Shown here one piece after another: positions 8,936 through 15,607 of a stretch of DNA of 64,000 bases (position 1 is the first letter of the stretch; each line of letters begins with the position of its first letter). The stretch is from Herbiconiux oxytropis. Lineage in GTDB: Bacteria > Actinomycetota > Actinomycetes > Actinomycetales > Microbacteriaceae. Position numbers and translations under genes: made by a program. The notes below the pieces were generated by a model. That model saw nothing but the letters and a program-made list of their open reading frames with translations. It was not told where the DNA came from and searched no databases. The DNA lies in contig NZ_JANLCK010000005.1 of the NCBI RefSeq assembly GCF_024979315.1, positions 124,001 to 188,000 of the forward strand, in the 5' to 3' direction.

Positions 8936-10984
8936 CTATCCCCCATTGGGGGGTGTAGTGCCGGTGGGGGTGGGTACGGGGGGCCCTGGAGTGGGCTCCG
9001 GGGTCGGCGTCACGGTCGGCTGAGCAGCCGGGCGGGGTACCGCGAGCACGACCGTCACCGTGGTTCCCACCTGGGCCTCGGTGCCCTCGGCCGGCACGGT
9101 GGCGAGCACGGTGCCGGGGGGCCCGTCGTCTTCTCTCGTGGTCGTGGTCACGTCGAAGCCGGCGGCGCGGATGCTCGAGATGGCCTCGACCTGGTGGGTG
9201 CCGAGCGCTCGGGGCACGAGGTTCGAGCCCGAGGCGACGACCAGGTCGACGATGCTGCCCGGGGCGACCGGGGTGCCGACGGCCGGGACGACCCTGAGGA
9301 CCGTGTCGAGCTGGCGGGGAGCGCGCTCGGCGGTGACGGCGCCCAGGGTGAGGCCGAGGGAGGCGAGAGTGGTGCGGGCGTCGGCGAGGGTGCCGTCGGC
9401 CAGCGCCGGGACGGGGATCGTCTCGGCGGCGACGGCTGCAGCTGTGGGTGCGGAGGCGGGGGCGCTCGGAGGGTTCGAGCCGGTCCCGGCGGGCTCGGCC
9501 GAGGTGTCGGGCTGAGCACCCGCAGCGAGTGGAACCGGGGCGCCGCCGACGGCCGCGAGCGACCACGCGACCACGACGACCGCCACCAGGAGCAGGGCGA
9601 CGAGGCCCAGGACGAAGGCGGGGCGGGAGGCGGCGTTCTGCGGGGCCGGTGGCTTCTGCGGGGCCGGCGGCCAGGATCCGGAGCGGGAGCCCGTGTCCGT
9701 GGGCGCGTTCGGGGCGGCGGGGCGGACTCCCGGTGCGGGGTGCGGGGCACCGGGGCGTCGATGGGGAGGGGTGGCCGCGGCCGCGGCTCCGGCTCGGCGA
9801 GCGGTGGTCGGTGCGAAGGATCCGGGGCGGGGGCGGCGGTCGAGCGAGCCCAGCGTCGAGGTGCGCATGGCGTCGCTCGGCGCCGTCGGGAGGATCGCGG
9901 TCGCGGCCGGGGCCGAGCTGGCGGTGGGGGTGGCGGTGGCGGCGGCCTCGTCGCCGCCCGCCGAGGTCGACGGGCCGGTGGTGGATGCGGCGTGCTCGGG
10001 CCGGCGCGCTCCCGGGAGGTGCTGGCGGGCGGCTCGCACCGCCACCTGCATCGCGGCGGCGGTCGGGAAGCGGGTCGCGGGATCCTTCAGCAGTGCCCGC
10101 ACCACGAGGCGGTCGACGGCCCGGGGCGTGCCGGGCCGCACGACGGAGATGACGGGTGGCGGGGCCTGCAGGTGCGCGAGCATCGTGGATCGTGCGTCGG
10201 CCCGCACGAACGGCGGTGTGCCCACGACGGCGAGGTGGAGGACCGCGCCGAGCTGGTACAGGTCGCCGCGGGCGTCGACGGGGTCGCCGCGCGCCTGCTC
10301 GGGCGAGAGGTAGTTGACGTTGCCGAGCACGCCGGGGGTGGCATCCGACGGTGGAGTGGTGGCGGCATCCGGCGTCGAGGAGCCGGCGGGAGCGGGAGCG
10401 GCCCGAGGGGCCGCGGCGGCTTCAGGGGCGGGGTCGGGGGTGCGCAGGAGGTCGCGGCCCACGGCGGGGCGGCCCGCGGCATCCGCGAGCCCGAAGTCGA
10501 CGAGGCGCACCCCCGACGGGCGGAGCGCGCCGCGGCGGTCACGGGCGATGATGATGTTCGAGGGCGAGACGTCGCGGTGCACGAGGCCGGCGGCGTGCGC
10601 ATGGTCGAGGGCTGAGAGCACCCCGTCGGCGAGAGCGAGGGCGTCGGTCAGAGTGAGTGGTCCGTCGCGCTCCACCTCCTCGGCGAGGGTCGTGCCGGGT
10701 GCGTGCTCGAGTGCGATCCAGGCCTGCGGGTCTCCCCCGGTCTCGTGCACGCCCATCCCGAGCACCCGCACGATGTTGGGGTGCCGCAGCGGTTCGGCGG
10801 CGCGCGCTTCGCGGAAGAAGGCGGTGCGTGCGGCGTCGGATCGGGAGAGGTGGGGGTGCAGGATCTTCAGGGCCACCGCTCCACCCGTCTCCGTGTCGAG
10901 GGCGCTGAAGACCGAGGCGGAGCCGCCGGTGCCGAGGAGCTCGAGGAGGCGGTAGCGCTGCGAGATGAGTCCGGTGTCAGTCAT
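8936..10984 (-). CDS. Serine/threonine protein kinase with two PASTA domains
   Basis: A 682-aa kinase of the PknB type. Kinase domain residues ~8-320: glycine loop LGTGGSASVF (18-26), Lys40, HRDVSPSN (136-143) and DFG at 163-165. One helix (~456-476) crosses the membrane and two PASTA domains (~521-585 and 588-648) lie outside, where they usually sense muropeptides or lipid II. Between DFG and the SPEQ substrate-binding motif (227-230) there are ~40 extra Ala/Pro/Thr residues, an unusually long activation segment. The ATG at 10984 overlaps the 3' end of the transglycosylase gene by 8 bp (ATGACTGA), so kinase and wall hydrolase are co-translated. Likely role: cell-wall-dependent signalling. 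Confidence 0.9.
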   Translation of the reverse strand: MTDTGLISQRYRLLELLGTGGSASVFSALDTETGGAVALKILHPHLSRSDAARTAFFREARAAEPLRHPNIVRVLGMGVHETGGDPQAWIALEHAPGTTLAEEVERDGPLTLTDALALADGVLSALDHAHAAGLVHRDVSPSNIIIARDRRGALRPSGVRLVDFGLADAAGRPAVGRDLLRTPDPAPEAAAAPRAAPAPAGSSTPDAATTPPSDATPGVLGNVNYLSPEQARGDPVDARGDLYQLGAVLHLAVVGTPPFVRADARSTMLAHLQAPPPVISVVRPGTPRAVDRLVVRALLKDPATRFPTAAAMQVAVRAARQHLPGARRPEHAASTTGPSTSAGGDEAAATATPTASSAPAATAILPTAPSDAMRTSTLGSLDRRPRPGSFAPTTARRAGAAAAATPPHRRPGAPHPAPGVRPAAPNAPTDTGSRSGSWPPAPQKPPAPQNAASRPAFVLGLVALLLVAVVVVAWSLAAVGGAPVPLAAGAQPDTSAEPAGTGSNPPSAPASAPTAAAVAAETIPVPALADGTLADARTTLASLGLTLGAVTAERAPRQLDTVLRVVPAVGTPVAPGSIVDLVVASGSNLVPRALGTHQVEAISSIRAAGFDVTTTTREDDGPPGTVLATVPAEGTEAQVGTTVTVVLAVPRPAAQPTVTPTPEPTPGPPVPTPTGTTPPNGG
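8940..8953 (-). terminator. GC hairpin at end of kinase gene
   Basis: A 5-bp G:C stem with a 3-nt loop (CCCCC-ATT-GGGGG, plus strand) covers the last codons of the kinase gene just before its TAG. No U-tract follows, so it may be only a weak terminator or a chance result of Pro/Gly codons. Confidence 0.25.
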
Positions 10985-11930
10985 CGGCGCCGCTCGGGGT
11001 CGTCGCGGTCGCCGGGGCCGCCGGGGTCGCCGGGGCCGCCGCGGAGGCACGTGCGGCGTAGTCGTTGGCGGTGGCGGCGATGAGGTCGACGTAGGTCTCG
11101 ACGTGGTTGTAGGCGAAGACGGCGGTGCGCCACGTGGTGGGGTCGGCGAGGTCGCCGTAGTGGCAGAGGTAGCGGCCGGCGGCGAGGGCGGCGTCGTCGA
11201 TGCGCTGGGGATCGGCGAGGCCGTCGCCGTCGCCGTCGACTCCCCACTCGGCCCAGGTTCCGGGGATGAACTGCAGGGGGCCCGCGGCGCGGTCGCCGGT
11301 GGGGTCACCGTCGAGGCGGCCTCCGTCGGTGTCGTCGATGCGGTCGTAGACGGCGCCGTCGAGGGAGGGACCGAGGATGGGCGGGACGGTCGAGCCGTCG
11401 GTGGTGATCGTGGAGCCGCCGTGGGTTCCGTGGCCGGACTCGACGGCGCCGAGGGCGGCGAGCGTGTTCCAGCCGAGGCCGCAGCCGGGGTCGTCGGCGG
11501 CGAGAGCGAGGGAGGCACCGGCGTAGCCGGCGAGGGCTCGGAGCGGGATGCCGGTGGCGACCGCCGTCGACTCGGCCCATGCGGGGTCGACGAGGTCGGC
11601 GATGCGCTGGCCATGCGGAACGGGGCCACCTGTCCCGGTCGCGGCCGCCGACGAACCGCCTGTGCCTGCGCTCGTACCCGTGTTGCCGGACTCTTCGAGG
11701 TCACCGGCACCGTTCGATCCCGTGCCTGCACCGGCGCCCACTCCGCCGCCGGCGTTCCCCATCGGTGTTGCGCGCCCATCCGCGCCTGTGCTCTCTCCTG
11801 CCGCCGCGCTCGCCAGCACCGAGGCCTCGGCGGGCACGCCGGCATCCGCCGACGCCATCCCGATCAGCAGCCAGGCGGCGAGGGCCAGCATCCCGGAGAC
11901 GACGACTCCGAGTCCCACTCGGGCACTCAT
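10977..11930 (-). CDS. Secreted or anchored lytic murein transglycosylase
   Basis: A 317-aa protein with an N-terminal hydrophobic segment (VGLGVVVSGMLALAAWLLIGM), a long Ala/Gly/Thr spacer and an SLT-type domain. The domain has CGLGWNTLAALGAVESGHG (probable catalytic Glu in AVESGHG), GPLQFIPGTWAEWGVDGDGDG and DDAALAAGRYLC, all typical of actinobacterial transglycosylases that cleave peptidoglycan glycan strands. The ATG at 11930 is preceded by GGAGGG. The stop overlaps the kinase start, which pairs a wall-cleaving enzyme with a wall-sensing kinase. A paralogue with the same core motifs is encoded at 19628-20422. Confidence 0.87.
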   Translation of the reverse strand: MSARVGLGVVVSGMLALAAWLLIGMASADAGVPAEASVLASAAAGESTGADGRATPMGNAGGGVGAGAGTGSNGAGDLEESGNTGTSAGTGGSSAAATGTGGPVPHGQRIADLVDPAWAESTAVATGIPLRALAGYAGASLALAADDPGCGLGWNTLAALGAVESGHGTHGGSTITTDGSTVPPILGPSLDGAVYDRIDDTDGGRLDGDPTGDRAAGPLQFIPGTWAEWGVDGDGDGLADPQRIDDAALAAGRYLCHYGDLADPTTWRTAVFAYNHVETYVDLIAATANDYAARASAAAPATPAAPATATTPSGADD

Positions 11931-12098
11931 GCCCGAACCCTCCCGGCAGCCGGTGTCCTCTGCCCGCACACGAGATGAACGGACGGTGACCCCGAGGCGA
12001 CGCACTGCCGAGCGAGGGTCCGGTTCCCGATCCCCCGCACCTCCGCCCGGCCGTCGATCCCGCACAGACGGTCGGCGTGGTCGTCCATCCGGGGCGGC

Positions 12099-12104
12099 CA
12101 GAAT
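12099..12104 (+). promoter_or_regulatory. Leaderless-type -10 element (CAGAAT)
   Basis: CAGAAT lies 6 nt before the ATG at 12111. The GGAGGG between them abuts the start codon and is too close to act as a ribosome site, so transcription starting at the ATG is likely. Confidence 0.35.
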
Positions 12105-12110
12105 GGAGGG

Positions 12111-12908
12111 ATGCCAGCATCCGCCTCTCCCGTGCTCGAACTGCGGGCGGTGCGCTTCGTGCGCGCCGGCCGCGTCATCCTCGACGACGTCGACCTGAGG
12201 GTGCTGCCGGGCGAGCACTGGGCGCTGATCGGACCGAACGGAGCGGGCAAGAGCACCGTGCTGAGCCTGTGCGGGGCCGTGCAGCACCCCACGAGCGGGG
12301 AGGTGCACGTGCTCGGCGAGCGGATCGGGCGGGTCGAGCTGCAGAGACTGCGCCGGTCGATCGGGCATGTGAATCCGAGGCATCCGCTCACGTCGTCGCT
12401 GACGATCCGCGAGGTGGTGCTCACCGGGCTGACCGGCTCGGTCGAGCTCGTGCAGCGGTGGGAAGCGGACGCCGCGTCGCTCGCGCGTGCCGACGAGCTG
12501 CTCGATCTGCTGGGGCTCGGTGCGAAGGCATCGGAGCGCTGGACCACCCTGTCGCAGGGCGAGCGCGGGCGCACGCTGATCGCACGGGCGCTCGTGACCG
12601 ATCCGCGGCTCGTCCTCCTCGACGAGCCCTCGACCGGCCTCGACGTCGCCGCTCGCGAGCAGCTGCTCGACACGCTCGACCAGGTGCGGCTCGCTCATCC
12701 GGAGCTGGCGACCGTGCACGTCACCCACCACCTCGAGGAGCTCCCGCGCTCGACCTCGCACGCGGCCCTCATCGCCGACGGCCGCATCACGGCGGTGGGG
12801 GCGGCCACCGACGTGCTCACCACCGACGCGGTGAGCGCTTGCTTCGCCCACCCCATCTCGATCGAGCACCGCCATGGCCGCTGGAGCGCCCGAGCCGCCC
12901 ACGCCTAG
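12111..12908 (+). CDS. Stand-alone ABC transporter ATP-binding protein
   Basis: A 265-aa ATPase with Walker A GPNGAGKST (~43-51), signature LSQGERGRT, Walker B LVLLDEPST, D-loop GLD and switch His in VHVTHHLEE. The single nucleotide-binding domain resembles ModF/FecE-type ATPases more than PstB, and no permease gene adjoins it. The gene is divergent from the transglycosylase. It could serve a permease elsewhere or act as a soluble ATPase. I see no basis for assigning it to the phosphate system, although it is the nearest ABC ATPase to the pst operon. Confidence 0.85.
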   Translation: MPASASPVLELRAVRFVRAGRVILDDVDLRVLPGEHWALIGPNGAGKSTVLSLCGAVQHPTSGEVHVLGERIGRVELQRLRRSIGHVNPRHPLTSSLTIREVVLTGLTGSVELVQRWEADAASLARADELLDLLGLGAKASERWTTLSQGERGRTLIARALVTDPRLVLLDEPSTGLDVAAREQLLDTLDQVRLAHPELATVHVTHHLEELPRSTSHAALIADGRITAVGAATDVLTTDAVSACFAHPISIEHRHGRWSARAAHA

Positions 12909-12967
12909 CGGTCCGCGCCGCCCACCTGCCGCGAGCGTTGACCGCGTGTCGCGTGTCACGTGTCATC

Positions 12968-13020
12968 GACTTGACAGAAGATGCGCCCAAAACGCCCCAC
13001 TTGACACATCTTGTGTCAAG
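12968..13020 (+). repeat. Palindromic repeat unit, copy 1
   Basis: A 53-bp unit that starts GACTTGACAGAAG and ends in a 21-bp perfect inverted repeat (13000-13020, 9-bp arms CTTGACACA/TGTGTCAAG, 3-nt centre). It lies between the convergent ABC ATPase and MpaB-family genes. A second copy begins 93 bp downstream. Confidence 0.8.
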
Positions 13021-13060
13021 TCACCGCGCGCGTCGACCGGCAACCCCTCACGCGAACGCC

Positions 13061-13113
13061 GACTTGACAGAAGGTGCGCGAAAGCGGCGCGACTTGGCAC
13101 ATCTTGTGTCAAG
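13061..13113 (+). repeat. Palindromic repeat unit, copy 2
   Basis: It has the same 53-bp layout as copy 1 with 9 mismatches, so 44 of 53 bases match. The terminal palindrome (13093-13113) has one changed base in the left arm. The stop codon of the MpaB-family gene lies inside this palindrome. Confidence 0.8.
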
Positions 13114-13969
13114 CGGGGGCGGGGGCCGCAGCGGAGGCCGCGTGGAGGCGGGCGAGGTAGTGGCGCTGGGGCGCCCGGCGGAGGCGCTCGGGAAGCGCGC
13201 GGTAGAGCGGGCCCGCCACTCGCAGCAGGCGACGGAAGCGGCGTTCGCGCCGGCCGCTCCAGGCGTAGCCGAATGCTGAGCGCACAGGCTCGGGCAGCAG
13301 CGCGACCGTCACGAACCGCGCGATCGGCATTCCCACCCGGAGCGGCAGCGGCCCCTTCTCCGCCCGGAGCAGCGCCACGGCGACTCCGCGCACGGTGTCG
13401 TCGACGCTCAGCTCCTGCACGGTGCGCTCGAAGTACCTCCGGAATGCGGCGCGATCTGCGGGCCACAGCTCCTCGGGCATCTGCAGAGCGGTGCCGAGGA
13501 GGGCGTACTCGCGGTAGACGTGGTCGGCGGACGCTTCGTCGAGCGGCCCGTGCACCAGCTCGAAGACGGTGATCGCGGTGTCGTAGAGCGTCGCCGCCAC
13601 CCACAGCTGAAGGTGCGGATCGCGCGCGTCGTACGCGGGGTCGAGCGAAGCGGCGGGTTCAGCGGCGGGCGGAGCGGTGACCGGGGCGCTGTCCGGCGGG
13701 TTGGGTGCGGAGGCGCCGGGCACGTTGCGCACCGGGCGGTGGGCACGGTTGACCGCCCGGCGGACGGCCCGCTTGTCCTCTTCGGTGCCGGAGGTGAGGG
13801 CGTAGATGTAGGTGAGGGTGCCGTTGAGGCGGTCCATCGGACGACTAGCGAAGTCGCTGTGCCGCGCGACGCCGTAGCCGATGGACGGGTGCGCGATCTG
13901 CAGCAGGATGGCGCGACCCGCGCCCGCGAGCAGCACGCTCTCGGGAGCGATGTCGGCCATCGTCGTCAT
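13109..13969 (-). CDS. MpaB-family (DUF2236) oxygenase-like protein
   Basis: A 286-aa protein with the DUF2236/MpaB pattern: an N-terminal IAPESVLLAGAGRAILLQIAHPSIGYGVARHSDF stretch in which the His is a probable haem ligand, RLNGTLTYIYALTSGTEEDK, and a later HLQLWVAATLYDTAITVFE helix. The family includes latex-clearing protein and mycophenolic-acid MpaB, and the members studied are haem-containing oxygenases; the substrate here is unknown. A TAGCGT -10 box 7 nt before the ATG at 13969 supports that start over one 14 codons upstream. About 35 Ala/Pro residues are inserted near residues 80-115. The 3' end runs into the palindromic repeat. Confidence 0.8.
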   Translation of the reverse strand: MTTMADIAPESVLLAGAGRAILLQIAHPSIGYGVARHSDFASRPMDRLNGTLTYIYALTSGTEEDKRAVRRAVNRAHRPVRNVPGASAPNPPDSAPVTAPPAAEPAASLDPAYDARDPHLQLWVAATLYDTAITVFELVHGPLDEASADHVYREYALLGTALQMPEELWPADRAAFRRYFERTVQELSVDDTVRGVAVALLRAEKGPLPLRVGMPIARFVTVALLPEPVRSAFGYAWSGRRERRFRRLLRVAGPLYRALPERLRRAPQRHYLARLHAASAAAPAPA

Positions 13970-13976
13970 GCCAGCG

Positions 13977-13982
13977 ACGCTA
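13977..13982 (-). promoter_or_regulatory. Leaderless-type -10 element (TAGCGT)
   Basis: On the minus strand TAGCGT ends 7 nt before the ATG at 13969 and no ribosome site is present, which fits transcription starting at the start codon. Confidence 0.45.
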
Positions 13983-14299
13983 GCCCATCCGGCCGGATGC
14001 TCCCCGCACACCTCCTCCGGCGTCCCCCTGCACGCCTCTTGCGGACTTCGCCACGCCTGCCGTCGAGCGAGCCCCGGAGGACACCGGCTCGGCGCAGATT
14101 TGGCGTTGTCCGCGTAGTGCGGGCCGGCGAGCGCCTTTCGGCATCCTGCACGACCCGCGGCGCCTCACACACCCCGCGGCATCCCGCACACCCGTGGCAG
14201 CCCGCGCGGCTCGCGGCCCCTGCACAACTCACGTCGCCCGCCACGGCGCCGACGCTCCGGCCCCAAGGCCGGACGGATGGACGGACCGGCGGCGCGCAG

Positions 14300-14305
14300 T
14301 AGCCT
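14300..14305 (+). promoter_or_regulatory. Leaderless-type -10 element (TAGCCT)
   Basis: TAGCCT ends 6 nt before the ATG at 14312. There is no Shine-Dalgarno-like sequence in the gap. Confidence 0.45.
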
Positions 14306-14311
14306 GGTGCG

Positions 14312-15562
14312 ATGACCAGCGGGCTCGACGGGACCACGTGGGACGTCGTGGTGGTGGGCGCCGGGCCCGCCGGCTCGAGCGCCGCCCGCGCCGCCGCCCT
14401 CGCCGGGGCCTCCGTACTGCTGCTGGACCGCGCGACGTTTCCCCGCTACAAGACCTGCGGCGGCGGGCTGCTCGGCGAGTCGCTCGCGCTCATCCCCGAG
14501 AGCGCCCGCCGCACCATCGAGTCACGCGTGCGCGACACCGTGGTGAGCCATCGCTTCGGCCGCCGCTTCCGGCTCACGACCCGCGATTCGCATCTCGCCC
14601 TCGTGCGCCGCTCAGAGTTCGACGCCGCGCTCGCGACGGCAGCTCAGGATGCGGGCGCCCGCTTCGCCGACGGCGTGGCCGTGCGCGAGGTCATCCCCCC
14701 GGCCGACGACAGCACCCGGGCAGCGCCAACCGCTGTTCCCACCGTGCGTTCGCGCAGTTGGCGCTACCCCGCCGACGCGAGTGATGGGCAAGAAGCGACG
14801 ACGACACAGGTGCGCACCACCGCCGGAACCGTGCACGCGCGGGTGGTGGTGGGCGCCGACGGCACCGGCGGGCGCGTGGGGCGGCACGTCGGCGTGGAGG
14901 CCGGCGGCGTCGACCTCGGGCTCGAGGACGAGGTGACGATGCCCGCCGACGACTCTCGCTGGCGCGACGTCGTGCACCTCGACTGGGGCGGATCGCCCGG
15001 GAGCTACGCGTGGGTGTTCCCGAAGCGCGACTCCCTGACGGTGGGGGTGATCCAGCAGAAGGGTGCACCGGATGCGACGCGCCGCTACCTCGCCGACTGG
15101 CGGCAGCACCTGGGGCTCGACGAGGCGACCTCGCCCACGCTGCACTCCTCCGGCCACCTCACCCAGTGGCGCACCACGGGCTCTCCGCTTCGGCGCGGCG
15201 CCGTGATCGTGGCCGGCGACGCCGCCGGACTCCTCGAGCCGTGGACCCGTGAGGGCATCTCGTTCGCTCTCCGCTCCGGCACCTGGGCGGGCGAGGCCGC
15301 CGCCGCAGCCGCAGCAGCCGACACCGCCGACGAAGACCTCGACCGCTACGTGCGACGAGTCGAGACCGAGCTCGGCGCCGAACAGCGCACCGGGGCCGAG
15401 CTCCTCCGCACGTTCGAGCGCCGACCCGGCCTCGTGCACACCGTGCTGCGCACGCGCCAGGGTGCGCGCTGGTTCGTGCGCTTCTGCCGCGGCGAGACCA
15501 CCCTCGCCCGCTTCGCCCGCCACCGCCTCGTGATGCTCGTCGCCCGCACGCTGGCCCGCTGA
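14312..15562 (+). CDS. Geranylgeranyl reductase-family FAD-dependent oxidoreductase
   Basis: A 416-aa flavoprotein. The N-terminal dinucleotide fold is VVVVGAGPAGSSAARAAA, followed by FPRYKTCGGGLL, the usual geranylgeranyl-reductase signature, then GADGTGGRVGRH and the second FAD motif VIVAGDAAGLLEPWTREGISFALRSG. Enzymes of this family reduce isoprenoid chains of menaquinone or archaeal-type lipids, or act on other hydrophobic substrates; the substrate is not evident here. Residues ~137-152 carry a Ser/Arg-rich insertion encoded by a DNA inverted repeat, in the variable region before the GADG motif. The gene stands alone, convergent with the endoglucanase gene. Confidence 0.85.
   Translation: MTSGLDGTTWDVVVVGAGPAGSSAARAAALAGASVLLLDRATFPRYKTCGGGLLGESLALIPESARRTIESRVRDTVVSHRFGRRFRLTTRDSHLALVRRSEFDAALATAAQDAGARFADGVAVREVIPPADDSTRAAPTAVPTVRSRSWRYPADASDGQEATTTQVRTTAGTVHARVVVGADGTGGRVGRHVGVEAGGVDLGLEDEVTMPADDSRWRDVVHLDWGGSPGSYAWVFPKRDSLTVGVIQQKGAPDATRRYLADWRQHLGLDEATSPTLHSSGHLTQWRTTGSPLRRGAVIVAGDAAGLLEPWTREGISFALRSGTWAGEAAAAAAAADTADEDLDRYVRRVETELGAEQRTGAELLRTFERRPGLVHTVLRTRQGARWFVRFCRGETTLARFARHRLVMLVARTLAR
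14722..14765 (+). repeat. Inverted repeat inside a coding region
   Basis: A perfect 9-bp inverted repeat (AGCGCCAAC / GTTGGCGCT) with a 26-nt spacer lies in frame within the flavoprotein gene, at a place where the family normally has a short variable loop. It resembles a small palindromic element that has become coding. Confidence 0.55.
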
Positions 15563-15571
15563 CCATCGACG

Positions 15572-15587
15572 GCCCGCACGTGCGGGC
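15572..15587. terminator. GC palindrome between convergent genes
   Basis: GCCCGCACGTGCGGGC is a perfect 16-bp palindrome lying 9 bp after the flavoprotein stop and 20 bp before the endoglucanase stop on the other strand. It could end transcription from both sides, although no T-tract flanks it. Confidence 0.4.
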
Positions 15588-15607
15588 GCACGCTGCCACG
15601 GCCTCGG

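Larger units (their letters stand above)
13970..14311. other. Intergenic region with divergent promoters
   Basis: 342 bp between two divergent genes. It holds a leaderless-type -10 box at each end (13977-13982 minus, 14300-14305 plus). The middle part, about 14140-14215, has loose repeats of a GCATCC(T/C)GCAC-type motif. I see no supportable coding sequence or RNA gene here. Confidence 0.5.

Noticed and set aside
12111-12908. ABC ATPase as the missing PstB
   Set aside because: It lies on the opposite strand, separated from pstC by two genes, and its motifs are closer to FecE/ModF-type ATPases.
14028-14225. Small coding frames between the divergent MpaB and flavoprotein genes
   Set aside because: They lack start signals, have shadow-type composition, and cross the promoter elements of both flanking genes.
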